DNA of 64,000 nt from positions 1 to 64,000 of the forward strand of contig NZ_JENB01000027.1 in assembly GCF_000708715.2 (NCBI RefSeq), read 5' to 3'. A program made the position numbers and the translations under genes. Within the stretch, counting starts at the first letter, position 1; each line of letters starts with the position of its first letter. Below are positions 16,854 to 25,782 of this stretch, piece by piece. The notes under the pieces are model-generated. The model had not been told where the DNA came from. It saw only the letters and a program-made list of their open reading frames with translations, and searched no databases. Source of the DNA: Pseudomonas putida W15Oct28. GTDB lineage: Bacteria > Pseudomonadota > Gammaproteobacteria > Pseudomonadales > Pseudomonadaceae.

Positions 16854-17162
16854 ATGACACCCGAACGCATAGAAAGCATCGCCAACCACCCCGACTTCCA
16901 GCACCTGGTGCGGCGTAAACGCCGCCTCAACGGCAGCCTGACCCTGGCCATGCTGGTGATCTACTACGGCTTCGTCCTGCTGGTGGCGTTCTCTCCCAGC
17001 ACCCTTGGCCAGTCCCTCAGCGGCGGCGTGACCACCGTCGGCATGCTGGTGGGCGTGCTGATGGTGCTGCTGTCCTTTGCCCTGACCGGCATCTACGTGC
17101 ACCGCGCCAACAATGTGCTCGACCCGCTCAATGAGAAGGTCAAGCAGGAGTGCGCACAATGA
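16854..17162 (+). CDS. DUF485 inner-membrane protein paired with the phenylacetate permease
   Basis: The 102-residue protein has two hydrophobic segments (TLAMLVIYYGFVLLVAF near 27-43, and GMLVGVLMVLLSFALTGIYV near 64-83) and a charged N-terminus with HPDFQHLVRRK, the DUF485/YjcH signature. Such proteins are encoded directly upstream of ActP-type symporters and probably aid their assembly. The stop overlaps the paaL start in ATGA, supporting joint production. Confidence 0.9.
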   Translation: MTPERIESIANHPDFQHLVRRKRRLNGSLTLAMLVIYYGFVLLVAFSPSTLGQSLSGGVTTVGMLVGVLMVLLSFALTGIYVHRANNVLDPLNEKVKQECAQ

Positions 17163-18721
17163 ACTGGACCGCCATCTCGATGTTCATGGTGTTCGTCTGC
17201 TTCACCTTGTTGGTCACCCGCTGGGCTGCCCTGCGCACCCGCTCGGCCAGCGACTTCTACACTGCCGGCGGGGGGCTGACCGGCATGCAGAACGGCCTGG
17301 CAATCGCGGGCGACATGATCAGTGCCGCCTCTTTCCTGGGCATTTCCGCGATGATGTTCATGAACGGCTATGACGGCCTGCTGTATGCCCTGGGCGTGCT
17401 GGCCGGCTGGCCGATCATTCTGTTCCTGATCGCCGAACGCCTGCGCAACCTGGGCAAGTACACCTTTGCCGACGTCGTCAGCTACCGCCTGGCACAAACC
17501 CCGGTGCGTCTGACTTCGGCCTTCGGCACCCTGGTAGTGGCGTTGATGTACCTGGTGGCGCAGATGGTCGGCGCCGGCAAGCTGATCGAGCTGCTATTCG
17601 GCATCAGCTACCTGTACGCGGTGATGCTGGTCGGTGTGCTGATGGTTGCCTATGTCACCTTCGGCGGCATGCTCGCCACTACCTGGGTGCAGATCATCAA
17701 GGCGGTGATGCTACTGTCGGGCACCAGCTTCATGGCCTTCATGGTGCTCAAGCACTTCGGTTTCAGCACCGAGGCCATGTTCGCCAGCGCCGTGGCCGTG
17801 CATGCCAAGGGCCAGGCGATCATGGCCCCGGGTGGTTTGCTATCCAATCCGGTGGACGCGATTTCCCTCGGCTTGGGCATGATGTTCGGCACCGCTGGCC
17901 TGCCGCATATCCTGATGCGCTTCTTTACCGTCAGTGACGCCAAGGAAGCTCGCAAGAGCGTGTTCTATGCCACTGGCTTCATCGGTTACTTCTACCTGCT
18001 GCTGATCATTGTCGGTTTCGGCGCCATCGTCATGGTCGGCACCGAGCCGTCCTACCGTGACGCGACCGGTGCAATCATTGGCGGCGGCAACATGATCGCC
18101 GTGCACCTGGCACAGGCTGTAGGCGGCAACTTGTTCCTTGGTTTCATCTCTGCCGTAGCCTTCGCCACCATCCTGGCCGTGGTCGCCGGCCTGGCGCTGT
18201 CCGGCGCATCGGCGGTCTCCCACGACCTGTATGCCTGCGTGATCCGCCAAGGCAAGGCCACCGAACAGGAGGAAATGCGCGTATCGCGCATCGCCACCCT
18301 GCTGATCGGCCTGCTGGCGGTGCTGCTTGGCCTGATGTTCGAGTCGCAGAACATCGCCTTCCTCTCCGGCCTGGTGCTGGCGGTGGCCGCCTCGGTCAAC
18401 TTCCCGGTGCTGCTGCTTTCGATGTTCTGGAAAGGCCTGACCACCCGCGGCGCAGTGTGCGGCAGCATGGCCGGCCTGGCCTCGGCGGTGCTGCTGGTGG
18501 TACTGGGCCCGGCAGTGTGGGTCAACGTGCTGCATCACGAAAAAGCGCTGTTCCCCTACAGCAACCCGGCGTTGTTCTCCATGAGCCTGGCATTCCTGAG
18601 TGCCTGGGTGTTCTCGGTTACCGACAGTTCCGAGCGTGCCAGTGAAGAGCGTGGCCGCTACCTGGCCCAGTTCATCCGCTCCATGACCGGTATCGGCGCC
18701 GCCGGCGCCAGCAAGCACTGA
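17159..18721 (+). CDS. paaL: Phenylacetate permease, sodium:solute symporter family
   Basis: The 520-residue inner-membrane protein has about 13 hydrophobic segments and SSS-family motifs such as RSASDFYTAGGGLTGMQNG near 24-42 and GLALSGASAVSHDLYACV in the middle. It is ActP-like, but its place between paaE and paaMZ identifies it as the phenylacetate importer, equal to PhaJ of P. putida U. The ATG at 17159 overlaps the DUF485 gene by 4 bases; a GTG at 17150 is possible. The porin gene follows after 18 bases. Confidence 0.9.
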   Translation: MNWTAISMFMVFVCFTLLVTRWAALRTRSASDFYTAGGGLTGMQNGLAIAGDMISAASFLGISAMMFMNGYDGLLYALGVLAGWPIILFLIAERLRNLGKYTFADVVSYRLAQTPVRLTSAFGTLVVALMYLVAQMVGAGKLIELLFGISYLYAVMLVGVLMVAYVTFGGMLATTWVQIIKAVMLLSGTSFMAFMVLKHFGFSTEAMFASAVAVHAKGQAIMAPGGLLSNPVDAISLGLGMMFGTAGLPHILMRFFTVSDAKEARKSVFYATGFIGYFYLLLIIVGFGAIVMVGTEPSYRDATGAIIGGGNMIAVHLAQAVGGNLFLGFISAVAFATILAVVAGLALSGASAVSHDLYACVIRQGKATEQEEMRVSRIATLLIGLLAVLLGLMFESQNIAFLSGLVLAVAASVNFPVLLLSMFWKGLTTRGAVCGSMAGLASAVLLVVLGPAVWVNVLHHEKALFPYSNPALFSMSLAFLSAWVFSVTDSSERASEERGRYLAQFIRSMTGIGAAGASKH

Positions 18722-18729
18722 CTTCAAGG

Positions 18730-18763
18730 AAGAACAAACATGTCGGGTAAAACAACAACAATG
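18730..18763 (+). promoter_or_regulatory. Strong candidate Crc/Hfq motifs at the paaM start
   Basis: AAGAACAA lies between the AAGGA ribosome binding site and the ATG at 18740, and codons 4-8 contain AAAACAACAACAATGAA. Both match the repeated AANAANAA motif bound by Hfq and Crc over translation starts in Pseudomonas. Regulation is inferred. Confidence 0.55.
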
Positions 18764-19993
18764 AACCGCACACACTTCATGTCAGCTGCCTGCCTGGCCA
18801 CCCTCGCGTTGCCAGTGCCGGCGATGGCCGACTTCATCGGCGACAGCCACGCACGCCTGGAGCTGCGCAACCACTACATCAACCGCGACTTCCGCCAGAG
18901 CAACGCCCCGCAGGCCAAGGCAGAGGAATGGGGCCAGGGTTTTACCGCCAAGCTGGAATCGGGCTTCACGGAGGGCCCGGTCGGCTTTGGCGTCGACGCC
19001 ATGGGCCAGTTGGGCATCAAGCTCGACTCCAGCCGCGACCGCCGCAATACCGGGCTGCTGCCTTTCGGCCCGAACAGCCACGAACCGGTCGATGACTACA
19101 GCGAACTGGGCCTGACCGGCAAGGTTCGAGTGTCCAAGAGCACCCTGCGCCTGGGCACGCTGCAACCGATCCTGCCGGTGGTGGTCTACAACGACACCCG
19201 CCTGCTGGCGTCCACCTTCCAGGGCGGCCTGCTGACCAGCCAGGATGTGAATGGCCTAACCTTCAACGCCGGCCGCCTGACCAAGGCCAACCTGCGCGAT
19301 TCTTCGGGCCGCGACGATATCGGCTACGGCGCCGCTACCAGCGACCACCTGGACTTCGGCGGTGGCAGCTACGCCATTACCCCGCAAACCAGCGTCAGCT
19401 ACTACTACGCCAAGCTCGAGGACATCTATCGCCAGCAGTTTGTCGGCCTGATCGATACCCGCCCCTTGAGCGAAGGCGTGAGCCTGCGCAGCGACCTGCG
19501 CTACTTCGACAGCCGCAACGACGGCGCCGAACGTGCCGGCAACATCGACAACCGCAACTTCAACGCCATGTTCACCCTCGGCGTGCGGGCGCACAAATTC
19601 ACGGCCACCTGGCAACAGATGTCGGGCGACAGTGCCTTCCCGTTCGTCAACGGCGGCGACCCGTTCACCGTCAACCTGGTGACCTACAACACCTTCACCC
19701 GCGCCGGGCTGGACTCCTGGCAAGTGCGCTATGACTACGACTTTGTCGCCATGGGCATCCCCGGCCTGAGCTTCATGACCCGCTACACCGACGGCCGCCA
19801 CGCCGAAACCGCCACCGTCAGCAATGGCCGCGAGCGCGAACGCGACACCGACCTCACCTACGTCATCCAGAGCGGCCCGTTCAAGGACGTCAGCCTGCGC
19901 TGGCGCAACGTCACCTTCCGTTCCGGCAATGGCCTGACCAATGCCGTGGACGAAAACCGCCTGATCATCGGCTACACCCTGGCGCTGTGGTAA
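18740..19993 (+). CDS. paaM: OprD-family outer-membrane porin for phenylacetate
   Basis: The 417-residue protein has a signal peptide ending near VPAMA-DFIG (about residue 30), then alternating beta-strand sequence typical of OprD/OpdK porins (DSHARLELRNHYINRDFR, later RYFDSRNDGAERAG) and a C-terminus ending LALW. Orthologues named PhaK are the phenylacetate channel. The ATG at 18740 is supported by AAGGA at the right distance. A second ATG in the CAACAACA run would give a shorter signal peptide. Also called phaK. Confidence 0.88.
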   Translation: MSGKTTTMNRTHFMSAACLATLALPVPAMADFIGDSHARLELRNHYINRDFRQSNAPQAKAEEWGQGFTAKLESGFTEGPVGFGVDAMGQLGIKLDSSRDRRNTGLLPFGPNSHEPVDDYSELGLTGKVRVSKSTLRLGTLQPILPVVVYNDTRLLASTFQGGLLTSQDVNGLTFNAGRLTKANLRDSSGRDDIGYGAATSDHLDFGGGSYAITPQTSVSYYYAKLEDIYRQQFVGLIDTRPLSEGVSLRSDLRYFDSRNDGAERAGNIDNRNFNAMFTLGVRAHKFTATWQQMSGDSAFPFVNGGDPFTVNLVTYNTFTRAGLDSWQVRYDYDFVAMGIPGLSFMTRYTDGRHAETATVSNGRERERDTDLTYVIQSGPFKDVSLRWRNVTFRSGNGLTNAVDENRLIIGYTLALW

Positions 19994-20032
19994 CAGCGCC
20001 CCCCCCTACATTTGAACAGCATGGAGAACAGC

Positions 20033-22087
20033 ATGTCTGCCGCCCCTACCCTGCAAAGCTTCATCGCCGGCCGCTGGCTCGGCCAGCACGGCGCCCAGGC
20101 CCTGCGCAGCGCCCTCGACGGCCACGTACTGGCCTACAGCCACGAAGAGCGCCCGGACTTCGCCGAAGCCGTGGACTTCGCCCGTGCTCGCGGCCTGGCC
20201 AGCCTGATGGCCATGGACTTCCAGCAACGCGCTGCACGCCTTAAAGCGCTGGCCCTGTACCTGGCCGAGCGCAAGGAACAGCTGTACGCCCTGTCGCACC
20301 ATAGCGGCGCCACCCGCGCCGACAGCTGGATCGACATCGAAGGCGGCAACGCCACGTTGTTCGCCTATGCCGGCATCGGCAGCCGCGAGCTGCCGTCGGG
20401 CAACCTGGTGCACGAGGGCCCGGCCATTGCGCTGGGCAAGCAAGGTCACTTCGCCGGCAGCCACATCCTGGTGCCGCGCGCAGGGGTGGCGGTGCACATC
20501 AACGCCTTCAACTTCCCCATCTGGGGCATGCTGGAAAAGTTCGCGCCGACCTTCCTGGCGGGCATGCCGTGCATCGTCAAACCGGCAACGTCCACCAGCT
20601 ATCTGACCGAAGCCGTGGTACGCCTGATGAACGCCTCCGGCTTGCTGCCAGAGGGCAGCCTGCAACTGGTGATCGGTAGCACCGGCGACCTGCTCGACCG
20701 CCTGCAAGGCCAGGACGTAGTGACTTTCACCGGTTCCGCCGATACCGCTGCCAAATTGCGCGTCACCCCTAACCTGATACGTAATTCGGTACCGTTCACC
20801 GCCGAAGCCGACTCGCTGAACTGCGCCATCCTCGGCCCGGACGTCACGCCAGACAGCGAAGAGTTCGACCTGTACATCAAGGAGGTGGTGCGTGAAATGA
20901 CCACCAAGGCCGGGCAGAAATGCACCGCCATCCGCCGCGCCATCGTGCCGGCCAAGCACATCGACGCCGTTGCCACGAGCTTGCGCGAGCGGCTGAGCAA
21001 GGTGGTGGTTGGTGACCCGTCGCTGGAAGGCGTGCGCATGGGCGCCCTGGCCTCTCACGATCAGCAACGCGACGTGGCCGAGCGGGTGCGCAGCCTGCTA
21101 CAGAGCTGTGACCAGCTGTTCGGCGCCAGCGATGGCTTTGCTCCGCGTGGCGAGGGCGTGGCCGAGGGCGCATTCTTTGCCCCGACCCTGCTGCAGGCCC
21201 GCGACCCGCATGCCGAAGGCGGCGCCCACGATATCGAAGCGTTCGGCCCCGTCAGCACGCTGATGGCCTATGACGATCTCGACGAAGCCCTGGCGCTGGC
21301 CGCCCGAGGCAAAGGCAGCCTGGTGGCAACCCTGGTCACCGCCGACCGCAGCATCGCTGCCAAGGCCATCCCGGTGGCCGCTGCCTGGCATGGCCGCCTG
21401 CTGGTACTCGACAGCGAAGCCGCCAAGGAATCCACCGGCCACGGCTCGCCGCTGCCGCAGCTCAAGCATGGCGGCCCGGGCCGGGCTGGTGGCGGTGAAG
21501 AGCTGGGAGGCTTGCGCGCGGTCAAACACTACCTGCAACGCGCCGCCGTACAGGGCTCGCCAAGCATGCTTACGGCAGTGACTGGCGAATACGTGCGCGG
21601 TGCTGAAGTGATCGAGACCGAAGTGCACCCGTTCCGGCGCTACTTCGAGCAACTGCGCATCGGTGAATCGCTGCTCACCCACCGCCGCACCGTGACCGAA
21701 GCGGACCTGGTCAACTTCGGCTGCCTGTCGGGTGACCACTTCTACATGCACTTCGACGAAATCGCCGCCAAGGAGTCGCAGTTCGGTAAACGCATTGCCC
21801 ATGGCTACTTCGTGCTATCGGCGGCGGCTGGCCTGTTCGTGTCGCCGGGCGCAGGGCCGGTACTGGCCAACTATGGCCTGGACACCCTGCGTTTCATCAA
21901 CCCGGTGGGCATCGGCGATACCATTCAGGCGCGCCTGACCTGCAAGCGCAAGATCGACCAGGGCAAGACCAGCCCGCTGGGGCAGCCGCAGGGTGTGGTG
22001 GCGTGGGATGTGGAGGTGACCAACCAGCTGGGTGAGCTGGTGGCCAGCTATGACATTTTGACTTTGGTATTGAAGCAGCCAAATTAA
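20033..22087 (+). CDS. paaZ: Oxepin-CoA hydrolase / 3-oxo-5,6-dehydrosuberyl-CoA semialdehyde dehydrogenase
   Basis: The 684-residue bifunctional enzyme opens the oxepin ring and oxidises the aldehyde formed. Residues 1-520 are an aldehyde dehydrogenase with catalytic C297 in AGQKCTAIRRA. From about 545 a MaoC-type hydratase domain carries D568 and H573 in SGDHFYMHFDE. Both active sites are intact. The ATG at 20033 has GGAGAACAGC upstream; a TTG at 20012 is not preferred. It is the last gene of the cluster, 39 bases after paaM. Confidence 0.95.
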   Translation: MSAAPTLQSFIAGRWLGQHGAQALRSALDGHVLAYSHEERPDFAEAVDFARARGLASLMAMDFQQRAARLKALALYLAERKEQLYALSHHSGATRADSWIDIEGGNATLFAYAGIGSRELPSGNLVHEGPAIALGKQGHFAGSHILVPRAGVAVHINAFNFPIWGMLEKFAPTFLAGMPCIVKPATSTSYLTEAVVRLMNASGLLPEGSLQLVIGSTGDLLDRLQGQDVVTFTGSADTAAKLRVTPNLIRNSVPFTAEADSLNCAILGPDVTPDSEEFDLYIKEVVREMTTKAGQKCTAIRRAIVPAKHIDAVATSLRERLSKVVVGDPSLEGVRMGALASHDQQRDVAERVRSLLQSCDQLFGASDGFAPRGEGVAEGAFFAPTLLQARDPHAEGGAHDIEAFGPVSTLMAYDDLDEALALAARGKGSLVATLVTADRSIAAKAIPVAAAWHGRLLVLDSEAAKESTGHGSPLPQLKHGGPGRAGGGEELGGLRAVKHYLQRAAVQGSPSMLTAVTGEYVRGAEVIETEVHPFRRYFEQLRIGESLLTHRRTVTEADLVNFGCLSGDHFYMHFDEIAAKESQFGKRIAHGYFVLSAAAGLFVSPGAGPVLANYGLDTLRFINPVGIGDTIQARLTCKRKIDQGKTSPLGQPQGVVAWDVEVTNQLGELVASYDILTLVLKQPN

Positions 22088-22100
22088 TGTACTGATGCTA

Positions 22101-22198
22101 CTGGCCTCTTCGCGGGCGCGCCCGCTCCCACAGGTATTGTGCATGCAATGAAGGCTGTGCAGCCCCTGTGGGAGCGGGCAAGCCCGCGAAAGGGCCGG
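22101..22198. repeat. Inverted pair of REP elements
   Basis: TGGCCTCTTCGCGGGCGCGCCCGCTCCCACAGG and GCCCCTGTGGGAGCGGGCAAGCCCGCGAAAGGGCC face each other after paaZ and probably also serve as its terminator. Confidence 0.9.
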
Positions 22199-22304
22199 CA
22201 AGGTGTACATAAAGGCCAAGGGCCACCTCGTACATCTGCCCTAATCGCCCACCCCGCCCCTCGGCGTTATAGTCCAGCGATAACAACGCCAAGGAAGCCC
22301 CATC

Positions 22305-22604
22305 ATGCACGCCCTCAAGCTCGTCCTCAGTGCCGCCCTCCTGGCCGGCGTCGCCGGCTGCCAGACCATCAAGCCCTCCGAAGACACGCTCAAGCAGCGC
22401 ACCGAGTTCATACTCAACACCAAGGTTTCGAACGTCGCCGACGTGCGCAGTGACAGCACCATCACCTACTACACCGCCACCACCGCCAAAGGCCGGTACG
22501 AGTGCCAGATGCCCAGCGGTGGCATCGTCGCGGTGGCCGGCATGGGCCTGTACGAGCCCACGCCGTCCTGCATGAAGGAAGGCCAGGCGGTCATCCTGCA
22601 ATAA
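22305..22604 (+). CDS. Small lipoprotein of unknown function
   Basis: The 99-residue product has a lipoprotein signal, LAGVAGC, with the lipidated cysteine at residue 19. The mature part contains two further cysteines (YECQMPS and PSCMKEG) that could pair in the periplasm. AAGGAAG lies 8 bases before the ATG. It is monocistronic, convergent with the histidine kinase gene. I do not recognise a function. Confidence 0.8.
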   Translation: MHALKLVLSAALLAGVAGCQTIKPSEDTLKQRTEFILNTKVSNVADVRSDSTITYYTATTAKGRYECQMPSGGIVAVAGMGLYEPTPSCMKEGQAVILQ

Positions 22605-22636
22605 CCCACGCACAGCCCCTGCGCCCTTGCGCCGGT

Positions 22637-24259
22637 CTAAAGGGCCGGCGCCGCAGGTTCCTCGCGCAAAGCGCGCAGGGCCGCACGCAGTTCAGCTGGG
22701 CGTACCGGTTTGGAAAGCACGGCGATATTGCGCTCATGCACCACTGCCTGAATCTTCTCCGGGTCATGGCCGGTCATGATCAACGCGGGTACGTCCCAGC
22801 CGCGCTGGGCCCGCAACCTGTCAATGCAGTCGACCCCGGTTGCCTCCTGCCCCAAGTCATAATCGGCAACGATCACTTCACAATCACTGCTCAAACCAGC
22901 AGGCGAACTGTGCGCCTCCACCTCGCAACCCCAGCGCTGCAGCAGCGCCGAGGTCGCCTGCAGCACATTGTGGTCGTCTTCCACCAGGCACACCCGCAAG
23001 CCGCCAAGCAGGCCGGCCGCAGCCGGCGAGCGCTCGCCCACAACCAGGGCTGGCTGAGCGGCCAGGCGCGGCAAGCCTTGCACGCTGACCGCCGTGCCGT
23101 GGCCTGGCCGCGAACGCAGCTTTACGTTCAGGCCCATCAGAAGCCCCAACCGCCGCACAATCGACAAACCCAGGCCCACACCCTCGACATCGTTGTCGCG
23201 CACCTGGCGCACCCGGTAGAACTCTTCGAACACCAGCCGCTGATGCGCTTCGTCTATGCCCCGCCCCTGGTCATAAACGACGATGGCAAGGCCTTCGCCG
23301 CAGCGCCGTACCGCCAGCAGCAGCGGGCGATGCGCCGCATACTTGAAGCAGTTGGACAGTACGTTCTGCACCATGGTCGTCAGCATGCCGCGGTCGGTGC
23401 ACGTCCAGTACGCGCAGGGCCGCAAGCGTATCTCCACCCCTGCCCAGCGGGCGGCCTCGGTGTTCTGGCGCACCAGGTCAGTCAGAAAACCAGCCAGGGC
23501 AAACGTTTCGCTGCGCGGTTGCACGCGCCCGTTGTCCAGGGTGTACAGGTCGAGAATCGAGCGGAACAGCTGCGAAACGTTGAGCAGCGAGCGGTCGATG
23601 CTGTCCACCAGTCGCCGCTCCTCTTCGCCCAGCTGCGCCTCGCGCAGGCAGGCCGTGAACAGGCCGATGGAATGAATAGGTTGGCGCAGGTCGTGGCTGG
23701 CCTGGGCCAGGAAGCGGGATTTCTCGCGGTTGGCCGCCGCGGCCTGCTCCGAGGCCTTGCGCGTACGCTCCAGCAGCAGGTGCGCATACACCGGGATGAC
23801 CGTGCTGGTGGTCAGCAGCATCAACACCATGAACGGGTTGGCCTGCCAGTAAGGTGTGATCTGGTACACCACCAGCAACGCCGCCAGCGCCAGCACCGTG
23901 GCAATCGCCAGGTAGCGCGAGCCGAAACGCATGCCGTTGCCCAGGTTCACCCATACCATCACCGCGTAAATCGGCAGTGCCGCCTCGCCGCCGACCACCA
24001 GGCCGAAGCAGGTACCGGTGTAGTCATGCACCATGCCCAGCACACGCCGCCAAGGGTAATTCCCGGGCCAACGGGCGATGGCCTGGCGCAAACCGATGGA
24101 CACCAGCACAAAGGCGACGATGTAGTAGATGACCGGCAGGTAAGGCGCAGGCGAGTTGCCCGGCAGAAAGCCCAGCACGGTCATGTAGACCAGCGCACAG
24201 CAGGCGACGATCACGCGCAGGTTGGCTTGATCGAGTTCGTTGTTCTTGTCCAGGTCCAT
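22637..24259 (-). CDS. Membrane-bound hybrid sensor histidine kinase
   Basis: The 540-residue protein has about six hydrophobic segments in the first 185 residues (no periplasmic sensor domain), a coiled linker, the H-box FLAQASHDLRQPIHSIG, an ATPase domain with N-box QNVLSNCFKYA and G-boxes DQGRGI and GVGLGLSIV, and a C-terminal receiver with acceptor aspartate in VIVADYDLG. The ATG at 24259 begins MDLDKNNELDQ; the frame extends to 24310 without a ribosome site. It is divergent from a LuxR-type regulator, its likely partner. The signal is unknown. Confidence 0.87.
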   Translation of the reverse strand: MDLDKNNELDQANLRVIVACCALVYMTVLGFLPGNSPAPYLPVIYYIVAFVLVSIGLRQAIARWPGNYPWRRVLGMVHDYTGTCFGLVVGGEAALPIYAVMVWVNLGNGMRFGSRYLAIATVLALAALLVVYQITPYWQANPFMVLMLLTTSTVIPVYAHLLLERTRKASEQAAAANREKSRFLAQASHDLRQPIHSIGLFTACLREAQLGEEERRLVDSIDRSLLNVSQLFRSILDLYTLDNGRVQPRSETFALAGFLTDLVRQNTEAARWAGVEIRLRPCAYWTCTDRGMLTTMVQNVLSNCFKYAAHRPLLLAVRRCGEGLAIVVYDQGRGIDEAHQRLVFEEFYRVRQVRDNDVEGVGLGLSIVRRLGLLMGLNVKLRSRPGHGTAVSVQGLPRLAAQPALVVGERSPAAAGLLGGLRVCLVEDDHNVLQATSALLQRWGCEVEAHSSPAGLSSDCEVIVADYDLGQEATGVDCIDRLRAQRGWDVPALIMTGHDPEKIQAVVHERNIAVLSKPVRPAELRAALRALREEPAAPAL

Positions 24260-24375
24260 GGCCAGCCTCCCTGTGCACGGGGTCGCATTGCTGCCATCCG
24301 TGGGCAGCACCCTTTATCCGAGGCTGCTAAATTAGCATGGTCTTCTACACCCACGGCTACAGGGAGTTGCCAGGC

Positions 24376-24990
24376 GTGACGTGTCGCATCATCGTGGCGG
24401 ATGACCATCCGCTGTTCAGGGAAGCCCTGGCGCGCACCGTAAAGCGCGTGGTTGCGGCTGCCTGCATAGAAGAGGCCGGCAACCTGGATGAAGTGATGGC
24501 CTTGGGTGATTGCGGGGAGGTACCTGATACCCTGATCCTCGACCTGCGTTTCCCTGGGCTGGTGGACATCCAGTGCCTTGCGCGTTTGCGTCAGCAGTTT
24601 CGACGCACCACGCTGATCATCGTGTCGATGGTCGACGACCCCGCCATTGTCGAGCAGGTGATGGCAACGGGGGTCGATGGGTTTATTGGCAAAAGCATCG
24701 CCGCAGACGAGATCGGTGCTGCAATCCTCGCCATTCGCAATGGCGAGGTGCTGGTCAGGTATGCGCCCTCAGGCTTGCTGCCCAACCTCGCTGGCGACTG
24801 TGCAGTGGAGCAGCTTACCCACCGTCAGCAAGAAGTATTGCGGTTGATTGCCCAGGGCAAAACCAACAAGGAAATTGCCAAGGCCCTGGATATATCGCCG
24901 TTTACCGTGCGCATTCATGTTTCGTCGCTGCTCAAGGTGCTTGGGGTCAGTTCGCGTACGGCGGCTGCGGTGAAATACACGGGTAGCTGA
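24376..24990 (+). CDS. LuxR/NarL-family response regulator
   Basis: The 204-residue regulator has a receiver domain with acidic pair DDH near 9-11, phospho-acceptor aspartate in LILDLRFPG and conserved lysine in FIGKSI, and a LuxR helix-turn-helix near the end (LTHRQQEVLRLIAQGKTNKE). GTG at 24376 is chosen because GGGAG lies upstream and the family motif starts at once; ATG at 24337 would add 13 residues. It diverges from the hybrid kinase, and the two probably form one phosphorelay. Confidence 0.85.
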   Translation: MTCRIIVADDHPLFREALARTVKRVVAAACIEEAGNLDEVMALGDCGEVPDTLILDLRFPGLVDIQCLARLRQQFRRTTLIIVSMVDDPAIVEQVMATGVDGFIGKSIAADEIGAAILAIRNGEVLVRYAPSGLLPNLAGDCAVEQLTHRQQEVLRLIAQGKTNKEIAKALDISPFTVRIHVSSLLKVLGVSSRTAAAVKYTGS

Positions 24991-25081
24991 CACCATTGGT
25001 CAGCGAGTGCCCGCACTCAAAGGACTTATGAGGCACGCGTGTCGCTCTTAATCCATGAGGATCAGACACGAGGATTGCGCG

Positions 25082-25252
25082 ATGGATTACTTACTGCAAA
25101 TGGGCGGCGGCAATGTGCAGGATGACTGGCCGGAGCTTGAGCCCGAGCGCCGCAATGACCGGGTAGATGAACCCGATGCCGACCCCGATGTGACGGATGA
25201 CGAGGAAAATCGCCCCGGCGTCCCGGCCAGTGACCCGGAGTCCGGCGCCTGA
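25082..25252 (+). CDS. Small acidic hypothetical protein
   Basis: The 56-residue product is very acidic (DEPDADPDVTDDEEN) and starts MDYLLQMGGG. A GAGG-type site lies upstream of the ATG at 25082. No domain is recognised; low complexity makes a true gene likely but not certain. A symmetric hairpin follows at 25272-25304. Confidence 0.55.
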   Translation: MDYLLQMGGGNVQDDWPELEPERRNDRVDEPDADPDVTDDEENRPGVPASDPESGA

Positions 25253-25271
25253 CAAAGCGTCTACCTACGCA

Positions 25272-25304
25272 CCCTGTGGCAGCGGGAGCCCCGCTCCCAC
25301 AGGG
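25272..25304. terminator. REP-derived hairpin
   Basis: CCCTGTGGCAGCGGG pairs with CCGCTCCCACAGGG around GAGCC, a compact REP-like palindrome. It stands between two convergent genes and can stop transcription from both. Confidence 0.65.
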
Positions 25305-25328
25305 CTTTGATCCAGGCTGGGCGGGGTA

Positions 25329-25598
25329 TTACACCATCGCCGCCGGGTCTCCCACCGACTGGTTCGGCTTGCTCCCCGAAATCCGCCAGCTCACGGCGGT
25401 TATCCCGTAGCGCTCGGCCATTGGCCGGCTGATCTTCCTGATCTTCTCACGCCCGAACTTGGGAATGATGCCGATGCCCGCATCGCAACTTGCCCAATGC
25501 CAGGCCTCGGCATTGTCCAGGCGCTCAAGGCGAATAATGAAACTGCGCGGTTGGCCATGCAGTTGGTAATCGATGATGTAAAGCTGTGGGCTAGGCAT
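25329..25598 (-). CDS. DUF6555-like small protein
   Basis: The 89-residue protein begins MPSPQLYIIDYQLHG and contains AWHWASCDAGIGIIPKFGR, a pattern I associate with a Pseudomonas-restricted family (DUF6555). AGAGGAGG precedes the ATG at 25598, deciding this start over 25622. No signal peptide or catalytic motif is visible; function unknown. Confidence 0.75.
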   Translation of the reverse strand: MPSPQLYIIDYQLHGQPRSFIIRLERLDNAEAWHWASCDAGIGIIPKFGREKIRKISRPMAERYGITAVSWRISGSKPNQSVGDPAAMV

Positions 25599-25734
25599 CG
25601 CAGGGGGCCTCCTCTTCTCCATGGATGACTTCCTGATTGATCGGGCCACGGCCAGAAGATTCAAAATTTTGTCGAACAATTGGCATCAGCGGGCATTACA
25701 GGGTGCTAAAGCAGGCCAGCTCAGGGATTCGGCG

Positions 25735-25767
25735 GCCCTGTGGGAGCGGGTTTACCCGCGAAGAGGC
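25735..25767 (+). repeat. REP element, single copy
   Basis: GCCCTGTGGGAGCGGG-TTTA-CCCGCGAAGAGGC, a full match to the putida REP, lies 15 bases beyond the stop of the ClpP-like gene. Confidence 0.9.
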
Positions 25768-25782
25768 AGGTACAGGCAACCC

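Noticed and set aside
22502..24379. A 625-codon plus-strand frame opposite the hybrid kinase
   Set aside because: The kinase H-box, ATPase and receiver motifs on the other strand are unambiguous; the plus frame is His/Gln/Arg-rich shadow sequence.
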